Positions 7,499 through 15,087 are shown, numbered from the stretch's first letter. The stretch: 15,087 bases of DNA from Candidatus Zixiibacteriota bacterium (GCA_020341875.1 CP070839.1:2544685-2559771); one strand, 5' to 3'. Program-made: numbers and translations. The notes: a model not told the origin generated them from the letters alone.

Positions 7499-10400
7499 AT
7501 GGAGAAGTTAATCAGAAAACGTGCGGTGCTGGGTGGGTTGATCCTCGTGTGCTTCCTTCTTGTGGTTTTCCTGCCCATGCAGAGCCAGGCCCGGAAGGCG
7601 AGCTACAGGGTCACGCCGCCTTTGGCCAAACCGGCCGGATCCTACCAGCACTTTGCGGAGAAGACCAAGTATATAAGGCACGGTCTGGACGTCAACGATT
7701 TCAGGGTGCCCATGACCAACTATGCCATTTTCGGGCAGTTCATCGAGCTGGGCGCTGCCGGAGGAGAGTGGCCCAAAGGCTCGAATGAGTTCTACATATT
7801 CGGAGCCGGAATCTGGATAGGTGGAACCGTAGAAAAGCCCACCTTACAGACCCTGGCCTTCGAGAATCTGAATGCTGGCACACGCAGAGACAGCGTCCTG
7901 TTCACCAGCATAATGGACACGCTCACGGAGGAGACGGAGACCGACTTCAACCACGATCCCAGGGTGGCCATCGGATACAATCCCAGCGGAGGAGCGGAGG
8001 AGATGGCGGGTCTGACCGATATATTCATCAGCGATCATCCGGAAGATTACGCCGATCCGGATTTCTGGCCTCTGAGGGATGACGACGGAAATCCCATCAT
8101 CGTCGGCATCGAGGACAGCTACTGCGAGTTTGACGATCAGGATCCGGAGAGATGGGACGTGGGAGCCCAGTCCAACGCCGGACCGCTGGACGAGATCGCC
8201 GAGTGGTCCCTGGGAGTCAAGGTCATCCAGCGTACCCACTCCTGGAACTACGAGAACAACAAGACCATCCACTTCTTTGTCTACCAGATAGTAAACATCA
8301 GGGAGGATAGGGAGCCCATCAGGAACTGCTATCTTTCCATCATGTGTGATGCGGACGTGGGGCCTACTGCCAACGACGATTTAGTGGGCTTCGATGCTGG
8401 CCGGAATTTGGGGTATTGCTATGACAGCGATTTCGCCGAGCAGGGATTCGCCAGACTCCCCGGTTACCTGGCCTACAAGTTTCTGGAGAGCCCGGTCGCC
8501 AGCTATGATGTGGACTTAAACGGTGATGACCAGATCAGCGATGATCTGATCGACGTAAACGGCGATGGTGTGCTGGTGGGCGATATCCGAAAAGGAGAGC
8601 CGCTGGGTTTGACCTCGTTTAAGACCTCGAATCTACAGTCGGGCGACCCGGATACCGAGCCGGAGAAGTATATCATCATGGCGGGGCACAATTACCCGGA
8701 CGTGGGAGACCAGCGTTATGCTCCCTTCGACTTGGGAACCGGGACCACCCCGGTGGATCAGAGGTTCTTCCAGAGCACCGGACCGTTCTTGCTGGCTCCC
8801 GTGGGTGAGACGGTCATAGATACGGTGTGGCACTGGGATGACATCGAAGGGCTTCACGTGGCCACAGTCGACACCATCGTAGGTGACACCGCGAAGGTCG
8901 TGGTGGCGGTCATGATGGGCCCTGATGAGGAGCAGCTTCTTAGCATTGCCGATCAGGCCCAGGCCATCTATGACATCGGTTTCGTGCTCCCCCGGCCTCC
9001 GGATCGTCCCAACATGACCCTGACCCCGGACGACAGGCAGGTCTACATCACCTGGGATGACGTGGCGGAGCGCTCCGAGGATCCATACTTCGTGTTTACC
9101 AGTAATCCGGCTGATCCCCTATATGACCCGCAGTATCTGCAGCAGGATTTCGAGGGATACAAGCTATATCGGAGTACCTCCGGGCTTCCCGGAACCTTCG
9201 AGCTCCTGGCAGAGTGGGACAAGTCCAGCGCTACCCCGCGGCACGTGACCATAGAACAGCTTTCCGGCGCCCCGTTCGAGGGGACGGTCAGCTATGATGA
9301 GGCGAATACGGAAGGCTACATCTTGGCCTTCGGAGGAACGGCGCTCTTCGCTGGTCACGAATACTTGGTGCAGGTCAAATCTGACACCTCGTTTTCCGTC
9401 ACTAACCTGACTCTGGGAATCCCCATCCCCGCGAGCGAGGAGGAGGATCACTGGTATTACCATGGGGAGCCGCCCTACGTCTTCGAGCTGTTTGATGACG
9501 AGTTTTTCAGCTTGAGCGTGCCCGAGAACATAGCTGATGGGACCTATGACAACTACTTCGACGGGGTCAACCTATTGGTGGGCGGAATGGTGATAAACTT
9601 TACCGACACCCTTGCGTCCCCTTATGTTCCCACGGAAGACATGGTGTGGAGAATCACCGGGTTCTTAGAGACGCCGGAGGGCGACGACAGCGAGCTGGCG
9701 CACGCCTACCTGGATAGCGGCCTGGTCAACGGAATGACCTACTACTATGACGTCATCGCCTATGATTTCCAGCCTTTCGCCTCTCCCCGGAGCCTAGAGA
9801 ATGGTCTTAGGGGAACGGCAACCACTCCGCGGTCCAATGCGGCCGGCTATTCTTCAGCTGTGGTCCTCGCCGTCGACCATACCTCCGGACAGAGCGATGG
9901 CTCGGTCACGGCGGAGGTGGTTGACCCACTAATGGTCACCGGCCACGACTACGAGGTGACCTTCGACGACAGCGATCCCAGCAACATCGTCTGGAATTTG
10001 ACCGATGTGACCACAGGCGAAACGGTGCTGGAGGATCAAACCAACCAGGCAGGAGATGACAACTACCTGGTGGTGGACGGAATCCTGGTCAGGGTCTCAG
10101 GTCCGGATTTCAACATCAAGTCCATCGTGGAGATACAGAACGCCGCTGGACCCGTGGACCCGCCGGACAACGTGGGTTGGTCCTGGAATTCGACCCATGA
10201 GTTCTACGTCTCCACAGACGTTTCGGGCTCCGATTTCTCCCGCATGAACTGGAGAGGATTGATAGGGATAGATGACTGGGAGATCAGGTTCAACGAGACC
10301 GGCAGCGAATATTACAGCTGGGCCACCGACGAGATATGGCCGGATCGATGCCCCTTTGAGGTTTGGAACATAGGACCAGGAACTCCCGACGATGACACCG

Positions 10401-10975
10401 ACGACAGGCGAATCCAGATCGCCATTCTGGACGATGATGGATCTGGCGGCTACAGCACTGGAGACAGAATATATCCTTCCGAGAGAGACTATTCCGAGCC
10501 TCATCCGCAATTCATGGATTACGACTTCCCAGCCGATTTCCATATTGGTCGGATAGTATTCAACGCCGGAGATCCGGCTGCCAATACCATCGTCAGGTTC
10601 ATAACCAACAAGCCCAACGCCTCGGCAGATGTCTTCACCTTCTCCACCAGGATGGCGGTGATCGACGAGGATATGGTCGATCTTGATGAGATAAAGGTGG
10701 TCCCCAATCCATACATCGTGCGAAATAACTGGGAGGTCAGCCGGGATTATTCGGTAATCGCTTTCACTCACCTTCCGGATGAATGCACCATCAGGATTTA
10801 CACTCTGGCTGGCGATCACCTGCAGACCTTGGAGCACGAGAGTGCAACCTTCGGCGGAAACGAGAACTGGAATCTTCTGACCAAGAACGACCAGAAGATA
10901 GCCGCGGGCATCTACATCTATCACGTGGAGTCGCCGTACGGAGAGGCGATCGGGAAGTTCGCCGTGGTGCGATAA
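7499..10975 (+). CDS. Large secreted surface protein with FN3-like segment and T9SS-type C-terminal sorting domain
   Basis: No enzyme family was recognised. Of 1158 residues, about 1-31 form a signal peptide (MEKLIRKRAV, long hydrophobic run, cleavage near QSQA). The early segment NDFRVPMTNYAIFGQ...WPKGSNEFYIFGAGIWIGG (about 67-109) is a pattern remembered from large secreted proteins of FCB candidate phyla. Two DxNxD-type loops are at 339-350 and 352-363. A fibronectin-III-like region starts near 499 (PPDRPNMTLTPDDRQVYITWDD, GYKLYRS) and seems to resume at about 738-757 (SGLVNGMTYYYDVIAYDF) after a long insertion. Residues about 1065-1158 look like a T9SS type-A sorting domain (VVPNPYIVRNNW, IRIYTLAGDHLQTL, AAGIYIYHVES, GKFAVVR). 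ATG 7499 follows AAAGGAG (7485-7491, 7-nt spacer); upstream in-frame starts would put residues ahead of the signal peptide. It lies between the receptor and the PorV-like gene, which fits a surface partner exported by T9SS. Confidence 0.85.
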   Translation: MEKLIRKRAVLGGLILVCFLLVVFLPMQSQARKASYRVTPPLAKPAGSYQHFAEKTKYIRHGLDVNDFRVPMTNYAIFGQFIELGAAGGEWPKGSNEFYIFGAGIWIGGTVEKPTLQTLAFENLNAGTRRDSVLFTSIMDTLTEETETDFNHDPRVAIGYNPSGGAEEMAGLTDIFISDHPEDYADPDFWPLRDDDGNPIIVGIEDSYCEFDDQDPERWDVGAQSNAGPLDEIAEWSLGVKVIQRTHSWNYENNKTIHFFVYQIVNIREDREPIRNCYLSIMCDADVGPTANDDLVGFDAGRNLGYCYDSDFAEQGFARLPGYLAYKFLESPVASYDVDLNGDDQISDDLIDVNGDGVLVGDIRKGEPLGLTSFKTSNLQSGDPDTEPEKYIIMAGHNYPDVGDQRYAPFDLGTGTTPVDQRFFQSTGPFLLAPVGETVIDTVWHWDDIEGLHVATVDTIVGDTAKVVVAVMMGPDEEQLLSIADQAQAIYDIGFVLPRPPDRPNMTLTPDDRQVYITWDDVAERSEDPYFVFTSNPADPLYDPQYLQQDFEGYKLYRSTSGLPGTFELLAEWDKSSATPRHVTIEQLSGAPFEGTVSYDEANTEGYILAFGGTALFAGHEYLVQVKSDTSFSVTNLTLGIPIPASEEEDHWYYHGEPPYVFELFDDEFFSLSVPENIADGTYDNYFDGVNLLVGGMVINFTDTLASPYVPTEDMVWRITGFLETPEGDDSELAHAYLDSGLVNGMTYYYDVIAYDFQPFASPRSLENGLRGTATTPRSNAAGYSSAVVLAVDHTSGQSDGSVTAEVVDPLMVTGHDYEVTFDDSDPSNIVWNLTDVTTGETVLEDQTNQAGDDNYLVVDGILVRVSGPDFNIKSIVEIQNAAGPVDPPDNVGWSWNSTHEFYVSTDVSGSDFSRMNWRGLIGIDDWEIRFNETGSEYYSWATDEIWPDRCPFEVWNIGPGTPDDDTDDRRIQIAILDDDGSGGYSTGDRIYPSERDYSEPHPQFMDYDFPADFHIGRIVFNAGDPAANTIVRFITNKPNASADVFTFSTRMAVIDEDMVDLDEIKVVPNPYIVRNNWEVSRDYSVIAFTHLPDECTIRIYTLAGDHLQTLEHESATFGGNENWNLLTKNDQKIAAGIYIYHVESPYGEAIGKFAVVR
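8513..8587 (+). other. Two adjacent calcium-type DxNxD loops in the large surface protein
   Basis: Residues 339-346 (DLNGDDQI) and 352-357 (DVNGDG) show the acidic DxNxD spacing of EF-hand or dockerin calcium loops, 13 residues apart. The position-12 glutamate is missing in both (L350 and I363), so they are not classic EF-hands. They resemble structural calcium loops common in secreted proteins. Confidence 0.5.
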
Positions 10976-11005
10976 CCTGCGAAACCATTGAGGAGGAAAG
11001 TTGCC

Positions 11006-12013
11006 ATGAAAAAGTTCCTTGTGTTTTTGCTGTTGGCCCAGTTGACCTGTTTTGTGGGTGTCGCGCAGTCCGCGGAGTTCGACAACGTGGGTACCTCCGG
11101 TGCCCAGTTTCTGAAGCTGGACGTCGACGCCCGGGTAGTTGGCATGGGAGGAGCAAACGCTGCTATCACCCGGGGGGCCATGTCCCTGTACTACAACCCG
11201 GCGGGCATAGCAGATATGGAGGATAACAGCTTAGCCTTCAGTTACACCGACTGGATCGCCGACATCACCTATAATTACTTAGCGTATGCCCGGCCCATAT
11301 CCGGATTCGGAAACGTGGGGGTTCACGTGGCGCTCCTGACCATGGATGACATGGAGAGGACCACCTTAGAGGAGCCGGACGGAACCGGCGAGATGTTTGG
11401 CGCCAATAGCTGGGTGTTTGGTATCAGCAACGCCCACCAGTTGACCAATCGCTTCTCCTTCGGAGTAACCGCCAAGTACATCCATGAGAAGATCTCCGAT
11501 ATGACCTCCGGGTCGGTCGCCTTTGACGTCGGCACGCTCTATTACACCGGTTTCAGGACCCTGCGCATAGCCATGTCCACCCGCAACTTCGGAACCAACA
11601 CCAAGTACGGCGGCACCGAGCTGGAGAATACCCTGGATCAGGACGACGATCCTTTGACCAAGCCGGTGGAGGTGAGGCTTAACACCGAGTCTCATCCGCT
11701 GCCCTTGACCTTCAGATTCGGCGTAGCCTACGATTTCGAGTTCAACGAGGACAGCAAACTTCTAGCGGCGCTGGACGGGTACAATACCCGTGACCAGGGC
11801 CAGCAAGGGAGCATTGGATTTGAGTACAGCTGGCAGGAGCGGCTGGCCATCCGAGCCGGATACAAATTGGAGACCGACGAAGAGGGCGTTGCCCTCGGCG
11901 GCGGCTACGATTTCGATATATCCGGTTTCGGAATTCTAGGGGTCAACTATGCCTGGTCCGACCTGGGCAGACTGGAGAACGCCCACAGGTTCAGCGCGTC
12001 GCTGACCTTCTAA
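11006..12013 (+). CDS. PorV/PorQ-family outer-membrane beta-barrel protein
   Basis: The family includes PorV (LptO), the T9SS barrel that carries cargo from the translocon to the attachment complex, and PorQ. Of 335 residues, about 1-23 form a signal peptide (MKKFLVFLLL core, cleavage near QSA). The family signature follows at about 30-67: GTSGAQFLKLDVDARVVGMGGANAA, then SLYYNPAGIA. The remainder is alternating beta-strand sequence ending in SASLTF, an aromatic C-terminus suited to BAM insertion. Only 30 nt separate it from the upstream gene. Its Shine-Dalgarno site is AGGAGG (10991-10996) with a 9-nt spacer; the upstream in-frame TTG at 10988 lacks one and would precede the signal peptide. 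A terminator follows 28 nt after the stop. FCB genomes often have several paralogues, so a role dedicated to the neighbouring large protein is inferred, not shown. Confidence 0.85.
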   Translation: MKKFLVFLLLAQLTCFVGVAQSAEFDNVGTSGAQFLKLDVDARVVGMGGANAAITRGAMSLYYNPAGIADMEDNSLAFSYTDWIADITYNYLAYARPISGFGNVGVHVALLTMDDMERTTLEEPDGTGEMFGANSWVFGISNAHQLTNRFSFGVTAKYIHEKISDMTSGSVAFDVGTLYYTGFRTLRIAMSTRNFGTNTKYGGTELENTLDQDDDPLTKPVEVRLNTESHPLPLTFRFGVAYDFEFNEDSKLLAALDGYNTRDQGQQGSIGFEYSWQERLAIRAGYKLETDEEGVALGGGYDFDISGFGILGVNYAWSDLGRLENAHRFSASLTF

Positions 12014-12041
12014 AGCCGAGAATCAACCGGCAGCGAAGTAT

Positions 12042-12086
12042 AACGCCAGTCCCGTCTGACACTGACGGGACTGGCGTTTCGTTTTG
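12042..12086 (+). terminator. Strong intrinsic terminator of the surface operon
   Basis: A perfect 15-bp stem (12042-12056 with 12064-12078) encloses a 7-nt loop (TGACACT) and runs into TTTCGTTTT (12077-12085). It lies 28 nt after the PorV-like stop. On the minus strand no T-rich tail follows the stem, so it should act for the plus strand only. Confidence 0.93.
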
Positions 12087-12272
12087 GGGTGGGAAAGGAG
12101 GAGTGATCAATCGGGAGAATCAGACGCGTAGAGATCGTCCCAAAAGTCTCCGCGGCACCCTAATCCGCCTTGTCAAACTTGGAAGCGAGTAATGGCTTCG
12201 AGTATGGGGGCCGTCTCAGGACCGCCGCCATTCTTTGCAGGGTTCGAAGGGGGCGCATGAAGAACTGAAACA
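12087..12272. other. Spacer between convergent genes
   Basis: This 186-bp stretch separates the operon terminator from the stop of the minus-strand lyase. Nothing convincing is encoded. A GTG frame of 29 codons at 12103-12192 has an AAAGGAGGA only 1 nt ahead, too close to work. No clear terminator for the lyase was found here. Confidence 0.5.
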
Positions 12273-13052
12273 CTATTTCGGGCCATCCGGGAGCTTTCTG
12301 CTTTCAGGTCCGTCGTATTCAAAATTCCAGTTGCCCAGCCTGCGCATGGGCCTTTCCCTGACCATCTCCTCGAAGGCATGAGCCACCAGGCCGGCCACGC
12401 GGGAGAACAAGAAGAAACCCTTTCCCATTCTCCAGTCGAATCCCATGTCTGACGTGACTGCGGCGATGGCGCCGTCGACGTTAATGGGCAACCTCTTCCC
12501 CAGTGCGGCGGACAGTTCCGCCTCCACTGCTTTGGAGAGTTCCATGTGCCTGCCCGAGAAATTCAGTTCCGTGGCCATCTGAAAGAGCTTAATCGTCCGT
12601 GGATCGGTCTCATGTAAGCGGTGCCCGAAGCCGGGTATTCTCCTTCTTTTGTAAATGAACTCCGAGACCAGCTCTTTGGCGATGGAGGAGACCTCCTCAG
12701 GTCTTCTGGCCCAGTTCTGGAGTATCCTGGCACATCTCTCGATAGCTCCGCCGTGCACGTCGCCAATGGTCAGAATCCCGCCCGCCACAGCCGCATTCAG
12801 AGAATTGCCCCCGGATAGTACGTTGCGGGTGGAGAGGACCGAGGGTGGTGTGGCGCCGTGGTCGATGCCGGAGACCAGAATCGCTCTCATCATCTCCGAT
12901 TCCTCTCTTTTGGGGAGTTCGCCTTTCAGGATGAGAAAGACAGCGTCGGAAAAGGAGAGCCTCTGCATTAGCTCAACGATGTCGTATCCTCTAACCCTTA
13001 TCTCGCCTTTCTTTATTTCCGTTATGGCGGTCTTCCACTTATCCTCAGCCAT
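12273..13052 (-). CDS. Citrate-synthase-fold lyase, probable citryl-CoA lyase
   Basis: Would split citryl-CoA into acetyl-CoA and oxaloacetate; cytosolic. The 259 residues are much shorter than citrate synthase (about 370-430) and match the stand-alone citryl-CoA lyase or the C-terminal part of ATP-citrate lyase. The catalytic triad of the fold is present: H100 (GDVHGGA), H144 (GFGHRLHETDPR) and D193 (INVDGAIAAVTSDMGF). H65 (IDHGATPPS) lies where citrate synthase has its DHE segment. The C-terminal RERPMRRL supplies arginines in the expected place. The ATG start has GGAGG (minus strand, 13058-13062) 5 nt upstream. The gene stands alone, with no citryl-CoA synthetase next to it. Alternatives are a short citrate- or methylcitrate-synthase relative or another acyl-CoA lyase of this fold. 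The fold is secure and the reaction is moderately so. Confidence 0.8.
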   Translation of the reverse strand: MAEDKWKTAITEIKKGEIRVRGYDIVELMQRLSFSDAVFLILKGELPKREESEMMRAILVSGIDHGATPPSVLSTRNVLSGGNSLNAAVAGGILTIGDVHGGAIERCARILQNWARRPEEVSSIAKELVSEFIYKRRRIPGFGHRLHETDPRTIKLFQMATELNFSGRHMELSKAVEAELSAALGKRLPINVDGAIAAVTSDMGFDWRMGKGFFLFSRVAGLVAHAFEEMVRERPMRRLGNWNFEYDGPESRKLPDGPK

Positions 13053-13099
13053 TTTCGCCTCCGATCAATTTGAATCAACTTGAGATAACAACCAACTGC

Positions 13100-13128
13100 A
13101 ACATATCACAAAGATTTGGCAAAGTCAA
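13100..13128 (-). promoter_or_regulatory. Probable promoter of the citryl-CoA lyase gene
   Basis: On the minus strand TTGACT (13123-13128) is followed after exactly 17 nt by TATGTT (13100-13105). The -35 matches at five of six positions and the -10 at four of six. It lies about 48 nt upstream of the lyase start. A 10-bp palindrome ACAAATTTGT (13128-13137) abuts the upstream side of the -35, and CACAAA (13107-13112) pairs with TTTGTG (13133-13138) around the promoter core; either could be a regulator site. Confidence 0.5.
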
Positions 13129-13388
13129 CAAATTTGTGGCGTCCGGTCGTTCGTATATAGATGCAGTGAGGTGGATAGTGTTGGGAGTCCAACCGGTGGG
13201 ATCTGTCCTATTCTTGGGTGAGGACTTCTCCTCTCTGTGCGTCGGCGAAAGATTAGTTGCAGGTTATTGATTCCCTTTTATGATCTTGCGTGCGGATCGT
13301 TAATGCCTGGCCGAGAATCCAGATATAAATGTTCCTACCCCAGTATTCTCGCAAAGGCCGGCGCTAAAGATAATGACCTCTAATTCGC

Positions 13389-13416
13389 TTGACAAAGGGC
13401 CTTTTGGGGCTTTATT
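13389..13416 (+). promoter_or_regulatory. Probable promoter of the Asp-box protein gene
   Basis: A perfect TTGACA (13389-13394) is followed after 16 nt by TTTATT (13411-13416), matching the -10 consensus at four of six positions. It lies about 67 nt before the start codon. A later TTGACC at 13430-13435 has no suitable -10. Confidence 0.45.
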
Positions 13417-13482
13417 GGATCGAATCGACTTGACCTCAATTTCTGATACCTTTTCGAGTAAAAGGAAGTTCAGGAGGACGGG

Positions 13483-15087
13483 ATGCTTAGAAAGCCGCTT
13501 TTGACAGTTCTGGTGTTGATTGTCATTTTGTCTGCCGGGTGGGCGCGGGCTGAGATGTATATGACCTTAGACGAGCCCTTTCCTGGTTTTTCCAGCAACG
13601 ACGTTGGAGACATAGTCTACATGGATCTGCCCGGGGGGGAGCGTATCATCTGGGTGGGCACGGCCAAGGGGCTTTCCAAGACCTCCGACGGGGGCGTGAC
13701 CTGGAGTTTCTATGATCTGCGGAACGGCTTAAATCAGAACATAATCTCCGCCCTGGCCGCATCCGGCACCACCCTGTGGGCAGCCACCTCTTACAACAAG
13801 CTGGTCCAAGGGGAGCTGTACCCTTACGGGAGAGGCTTCAACACCACTCAGGATATGGGCGACACGTGGGATTCGTTTATTCCGTTCCAGGTAAGCAGAT
13901 ATGCCGGGATGGTCTCCTACGATATCGCCATCGATGACACAACAGTCTGGGCGGCCGCCTGGTACGGCGGGCTGATCCGTTCGCAGGACGGCGGAGAGAA
14001 CTGGGAAAACGTATTCGTAGACTCCGCTGCCCAGACGGATTTTGAAGATGAGATCTTTAGGGATCTGAGAAACTATTTCTTCGCGGTGGCGGTCGACACG
14101 GCATGTCCCATTGAGAAAAGGCTGAAGAACTCGATTAACGACATTGCCTATGATGGCATGTTGATCTGGGTTGCCACCCAGAACGGTCTGCAAACCAGCG
14201 TCAATCTGGGCAACAGTTGGTTCGAATTCGACACCAGCAACGGGCTCAATTCGAACGGTGTCTACTGCCTGGGGGGAGATACCTCGGGGTTTTGGGTTGG
14301 TCTCTACGAGCAAGAGGAGACTCTGCCCCTGCCGCTGGTACCTTCCTTGACCGGAGCTGATCTCAACAGCACCACCGATAACGGCGGCACGTGGAGTGTT
14401 TCCAGCCCCGATATGGGACAGGCGAGTTCATTTGAGAAATTCGCGTTTGACATCGTCGTCGCTGATACGGTAGTCTGGGCAGCCTGTGGAAAGGGAGGGC
14501 TGATACGCAGCTTCGACCGGGGACAGACCTGGGAAAACGTCTTTGTGGATACGTCAGCCAAAAGAAGATTTGAGGAAGAGGTGCTCGAGGAAAACGACAT
14601 TTTCATCAGCTTGGAGATCGACACCTTCGAGGTCGACACGACCTTCATCTGGGCTGGGACCAGAGACGGTCTATACAAGTTCGTCTTTACCACCGGTGAC
14701 TCGGCGGATACAGTCTTTCACTGTCTCAGTTCTGGCCCGGCGGAGACCAACGAGATTCTCTCCATCGGAATTCAGGCATACGATGACCGGAAGGCTATCT
14801 GGGCGAGCGGAAACGTGGTGTCGTTGCCTCCTCCTCACACCCCCACGGGCATCACGTACAAGAGCAGCGACTGTGGGGAGAGCTGGAGCAGCCATCTCGA
14901 TGGAATCATTGTTCGTGATTTTGCCTTTCTGGACTCCGCCGTGTGGGCCGCCAGCCATGAGGGGTTGAAGAGGTCGACGGACGGGAGCGGGAATTGGGAT
15001 ACCTTCGAGATCATCGATTCCACCTCCGGCGAGACGATAATACCTTCCCTATTCACATCGGTCTGTGTGGTGCCGTATGTCACCGAC
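13483..15087 (+). CDS. Secreted Asp-box (BNR-like) beta-propeller protein, 3' end outside the window
   Basis: The frame stays open for 535 codons to the last base, so the C-terminus is missing. Residues 1-23 form a signal peptide (MLRKPLLTVLVLIVILSAGWARA). The rest repeats a blade-like unit: a hydrophobic-W-[AV]-[AG] strand, G-L, then an Asp-box S-x-D-x-G-x-x-W. Asp-box-like motifs are at 68-74 (SDGGVTW), 123-129, 167-174 (SQDGGENW), 239-246 (degenerate), 298-304 (TDNGGTW), 343-350 (SFDRGQTW), 462-468 (SDCGESW) and 498-505. This fits sortilin/VPS10-, YCF48- or BNR-type propellers, which bind ligands or sugars, but no catalytic sialidase residues could be assigned. AGGAGG (13472-13477) lies 5 nt before the ATG. 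It is divergent from the lyase. A C-terminal T9SS sorting domain may lie beyond the window; this cannot be checked here. Confidence 0.88.
   Translation, partial: MLRKPLLTVLVLIVILSAGWARAEMYMTLDEPFPGFSSNDVGDIVYMDLPGGERIIWVGTAKGLSKTSDGGVTWSFYDLRNGLNQNIISALAASGTTLWAATSYNKLVQGELYPYGRGFNTTQDMGDTWDSFIPFQVSRYAGMVSYDIAIDDTTVWAAAWYGGLIRSQDGGENWENVFVDSAAQTDFEDEIFRDLRNYFFAVAVDTACPIEKRLKNSINDIAYDGMLIWVATQNGLQTSVNLGNSWFEFDTSNGLNSNGVYCLGGDTSGFWVGLYEQEETLPLPLVPSLTGADLNSTTDNGGTWSVSSPDMGQASSFEKFAFDIVVADTVVWAACGKGGLIRSFDRGQTWENVFVDTSAKRRFEEEVLEENDIFISLEIDTFEVDTTFIWAGTRDGLYKFVFTTGDSADTVFHCLSSGPAETNEILSIGIQAYDDRKAIWASGNVVSLPPPHTPTGITYKSSDCGESWSSHLDGIIVRDFAFLDSAVWAASHEGLKRSTDGSGNWDTFEIIDSTSGETIIPSLFTSVCVVPYVTD
13921..14592 (+). 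repeat. Internal duplication in the Asp-box protein (176-residue period)
   Basis: Residues 147-194 (13921-14064) and 323-370 (14449-14592) align without gaps, and 27 of 48 positions are identical by eye. Both contain GGLIRS, the Asp-box and WENVFVD. The offset is 176 residues, so the unit is larger than a single blade. It marks duplication of a multi-blade segment within the gene. Confidence 0.8.

Larger units (their letters stand above)
13053..13482. other. Divergent intergenic region between lyase and propeller gene
   Basis: This 430-bp AT-richer stretch has no supported gene. A plus-strand frame at 13070-13270 has no Shine-Dalgarno site and no family resemblance. Probable promoters point outwards on both sides: minus at 13100-13128 and plus at 13389-13416. 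Nothing else was recognised in the 13140-13385 middle part. Confidence 0.55.

Noticed and set aside
10791..11181. Arginine- and serine-rich frames opposite the junction of the large protein and the PorV-like gene
   Set aside because: They are antisense shadows spanning the end of one real gene and the signal peptide of the next.
12103..12192. 29-codon GTG frame after AAAGGAGGA
   Set aside because: The Shine-Dalgarno site is 1 nt from the start codon, too close, and the peptide has no features.
12621..13083. Plus-strand open frames over the lyase gene
   Set aside because: They are shadows antisense to a well-supported gene with intact catalytic residues.
13483..15087. Sialidase (neuraminidase) call for the Asp-box protein
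   Set aside because: Asp-boxes alone do not show this activity. The FRIP motif and catalytic Asp/Tyr/Glu/Arg set could not be placed.

Overview
The window reads as a bacterial chromosome segment, probably from an uncultivated lineage of the Fibrobacteres-Chlorobi-Bacteroidetes (FCB) group, such as the Zixibacteria/KSB1/Marinimicrobia-type candidate phyla. The evidence is indirect. There is a TonB-dependent receptor with an N-terminal carboxypeptidase-regulatory-like domain, a giant secreted protein ending in a type IX secretion (T9SS)-like sorting domain, and a PorV/PorQ-family outer-membrane protein. Shine-Dalgarno sites are strong (GGAGG class), several TTGACA-type promoters can be proposed, and arginine is often encoded by AGA/AGG. 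The exact phylum cannot be fixed by reading alone. No tRNA, rRNA, CRISPR array, insertion sequence or phage gene was seen.

Layout. Positions 1-417 are non-coding and carry a probable promoter with an overlapping inverted repeat. Next come two plus-strand housekeeping enzymes: a full-length transketolase (418-2436) and a class I/II (aspartate-type) aminotransferase (2577-3740). A 792-bp gene-free stretch follows (3741-4532), with several hairpins or inverted repeats and a possible leader ORF. Then comes the core of the window, a three-gene operon from 4533 to 12013: TonB-dependent receptor, large T9SS-sorted surface protein, and PorV/PorQ-like barrel. It is closed by a textbook intrinsic terminator at 12042-12086. 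On the minus strand lies a compact citrate-synthase-fold protein, best called citryl-CoA lyase (12273-13052). It is divergent from a plus-strand secreted Asp-box/beta-propeller protein that begins at 13483 and runs off the end of the window.

How the parts may work together. In the operon the receptor would take up a ligand through the outer membrane. The large protein would be exported by T9SS and held at the surface. The PorV-like barrel could act as its cargo shuttle or as an outer-membrane partner. The receptor has a canonical EF-hand loop in its last predicted extracellular loop, and the large protein has two DxNxD calcium-type loops, so calcium-dependent assembly at the surface is a testable idea. 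The partial propeller gene looks like another secreted or surface protein of the same cell, with a clear internal duplication. Transketolase, aminotransferase and citryl-CoA lyase are central-metabolism enzymes with no obvious link to the surface operon.
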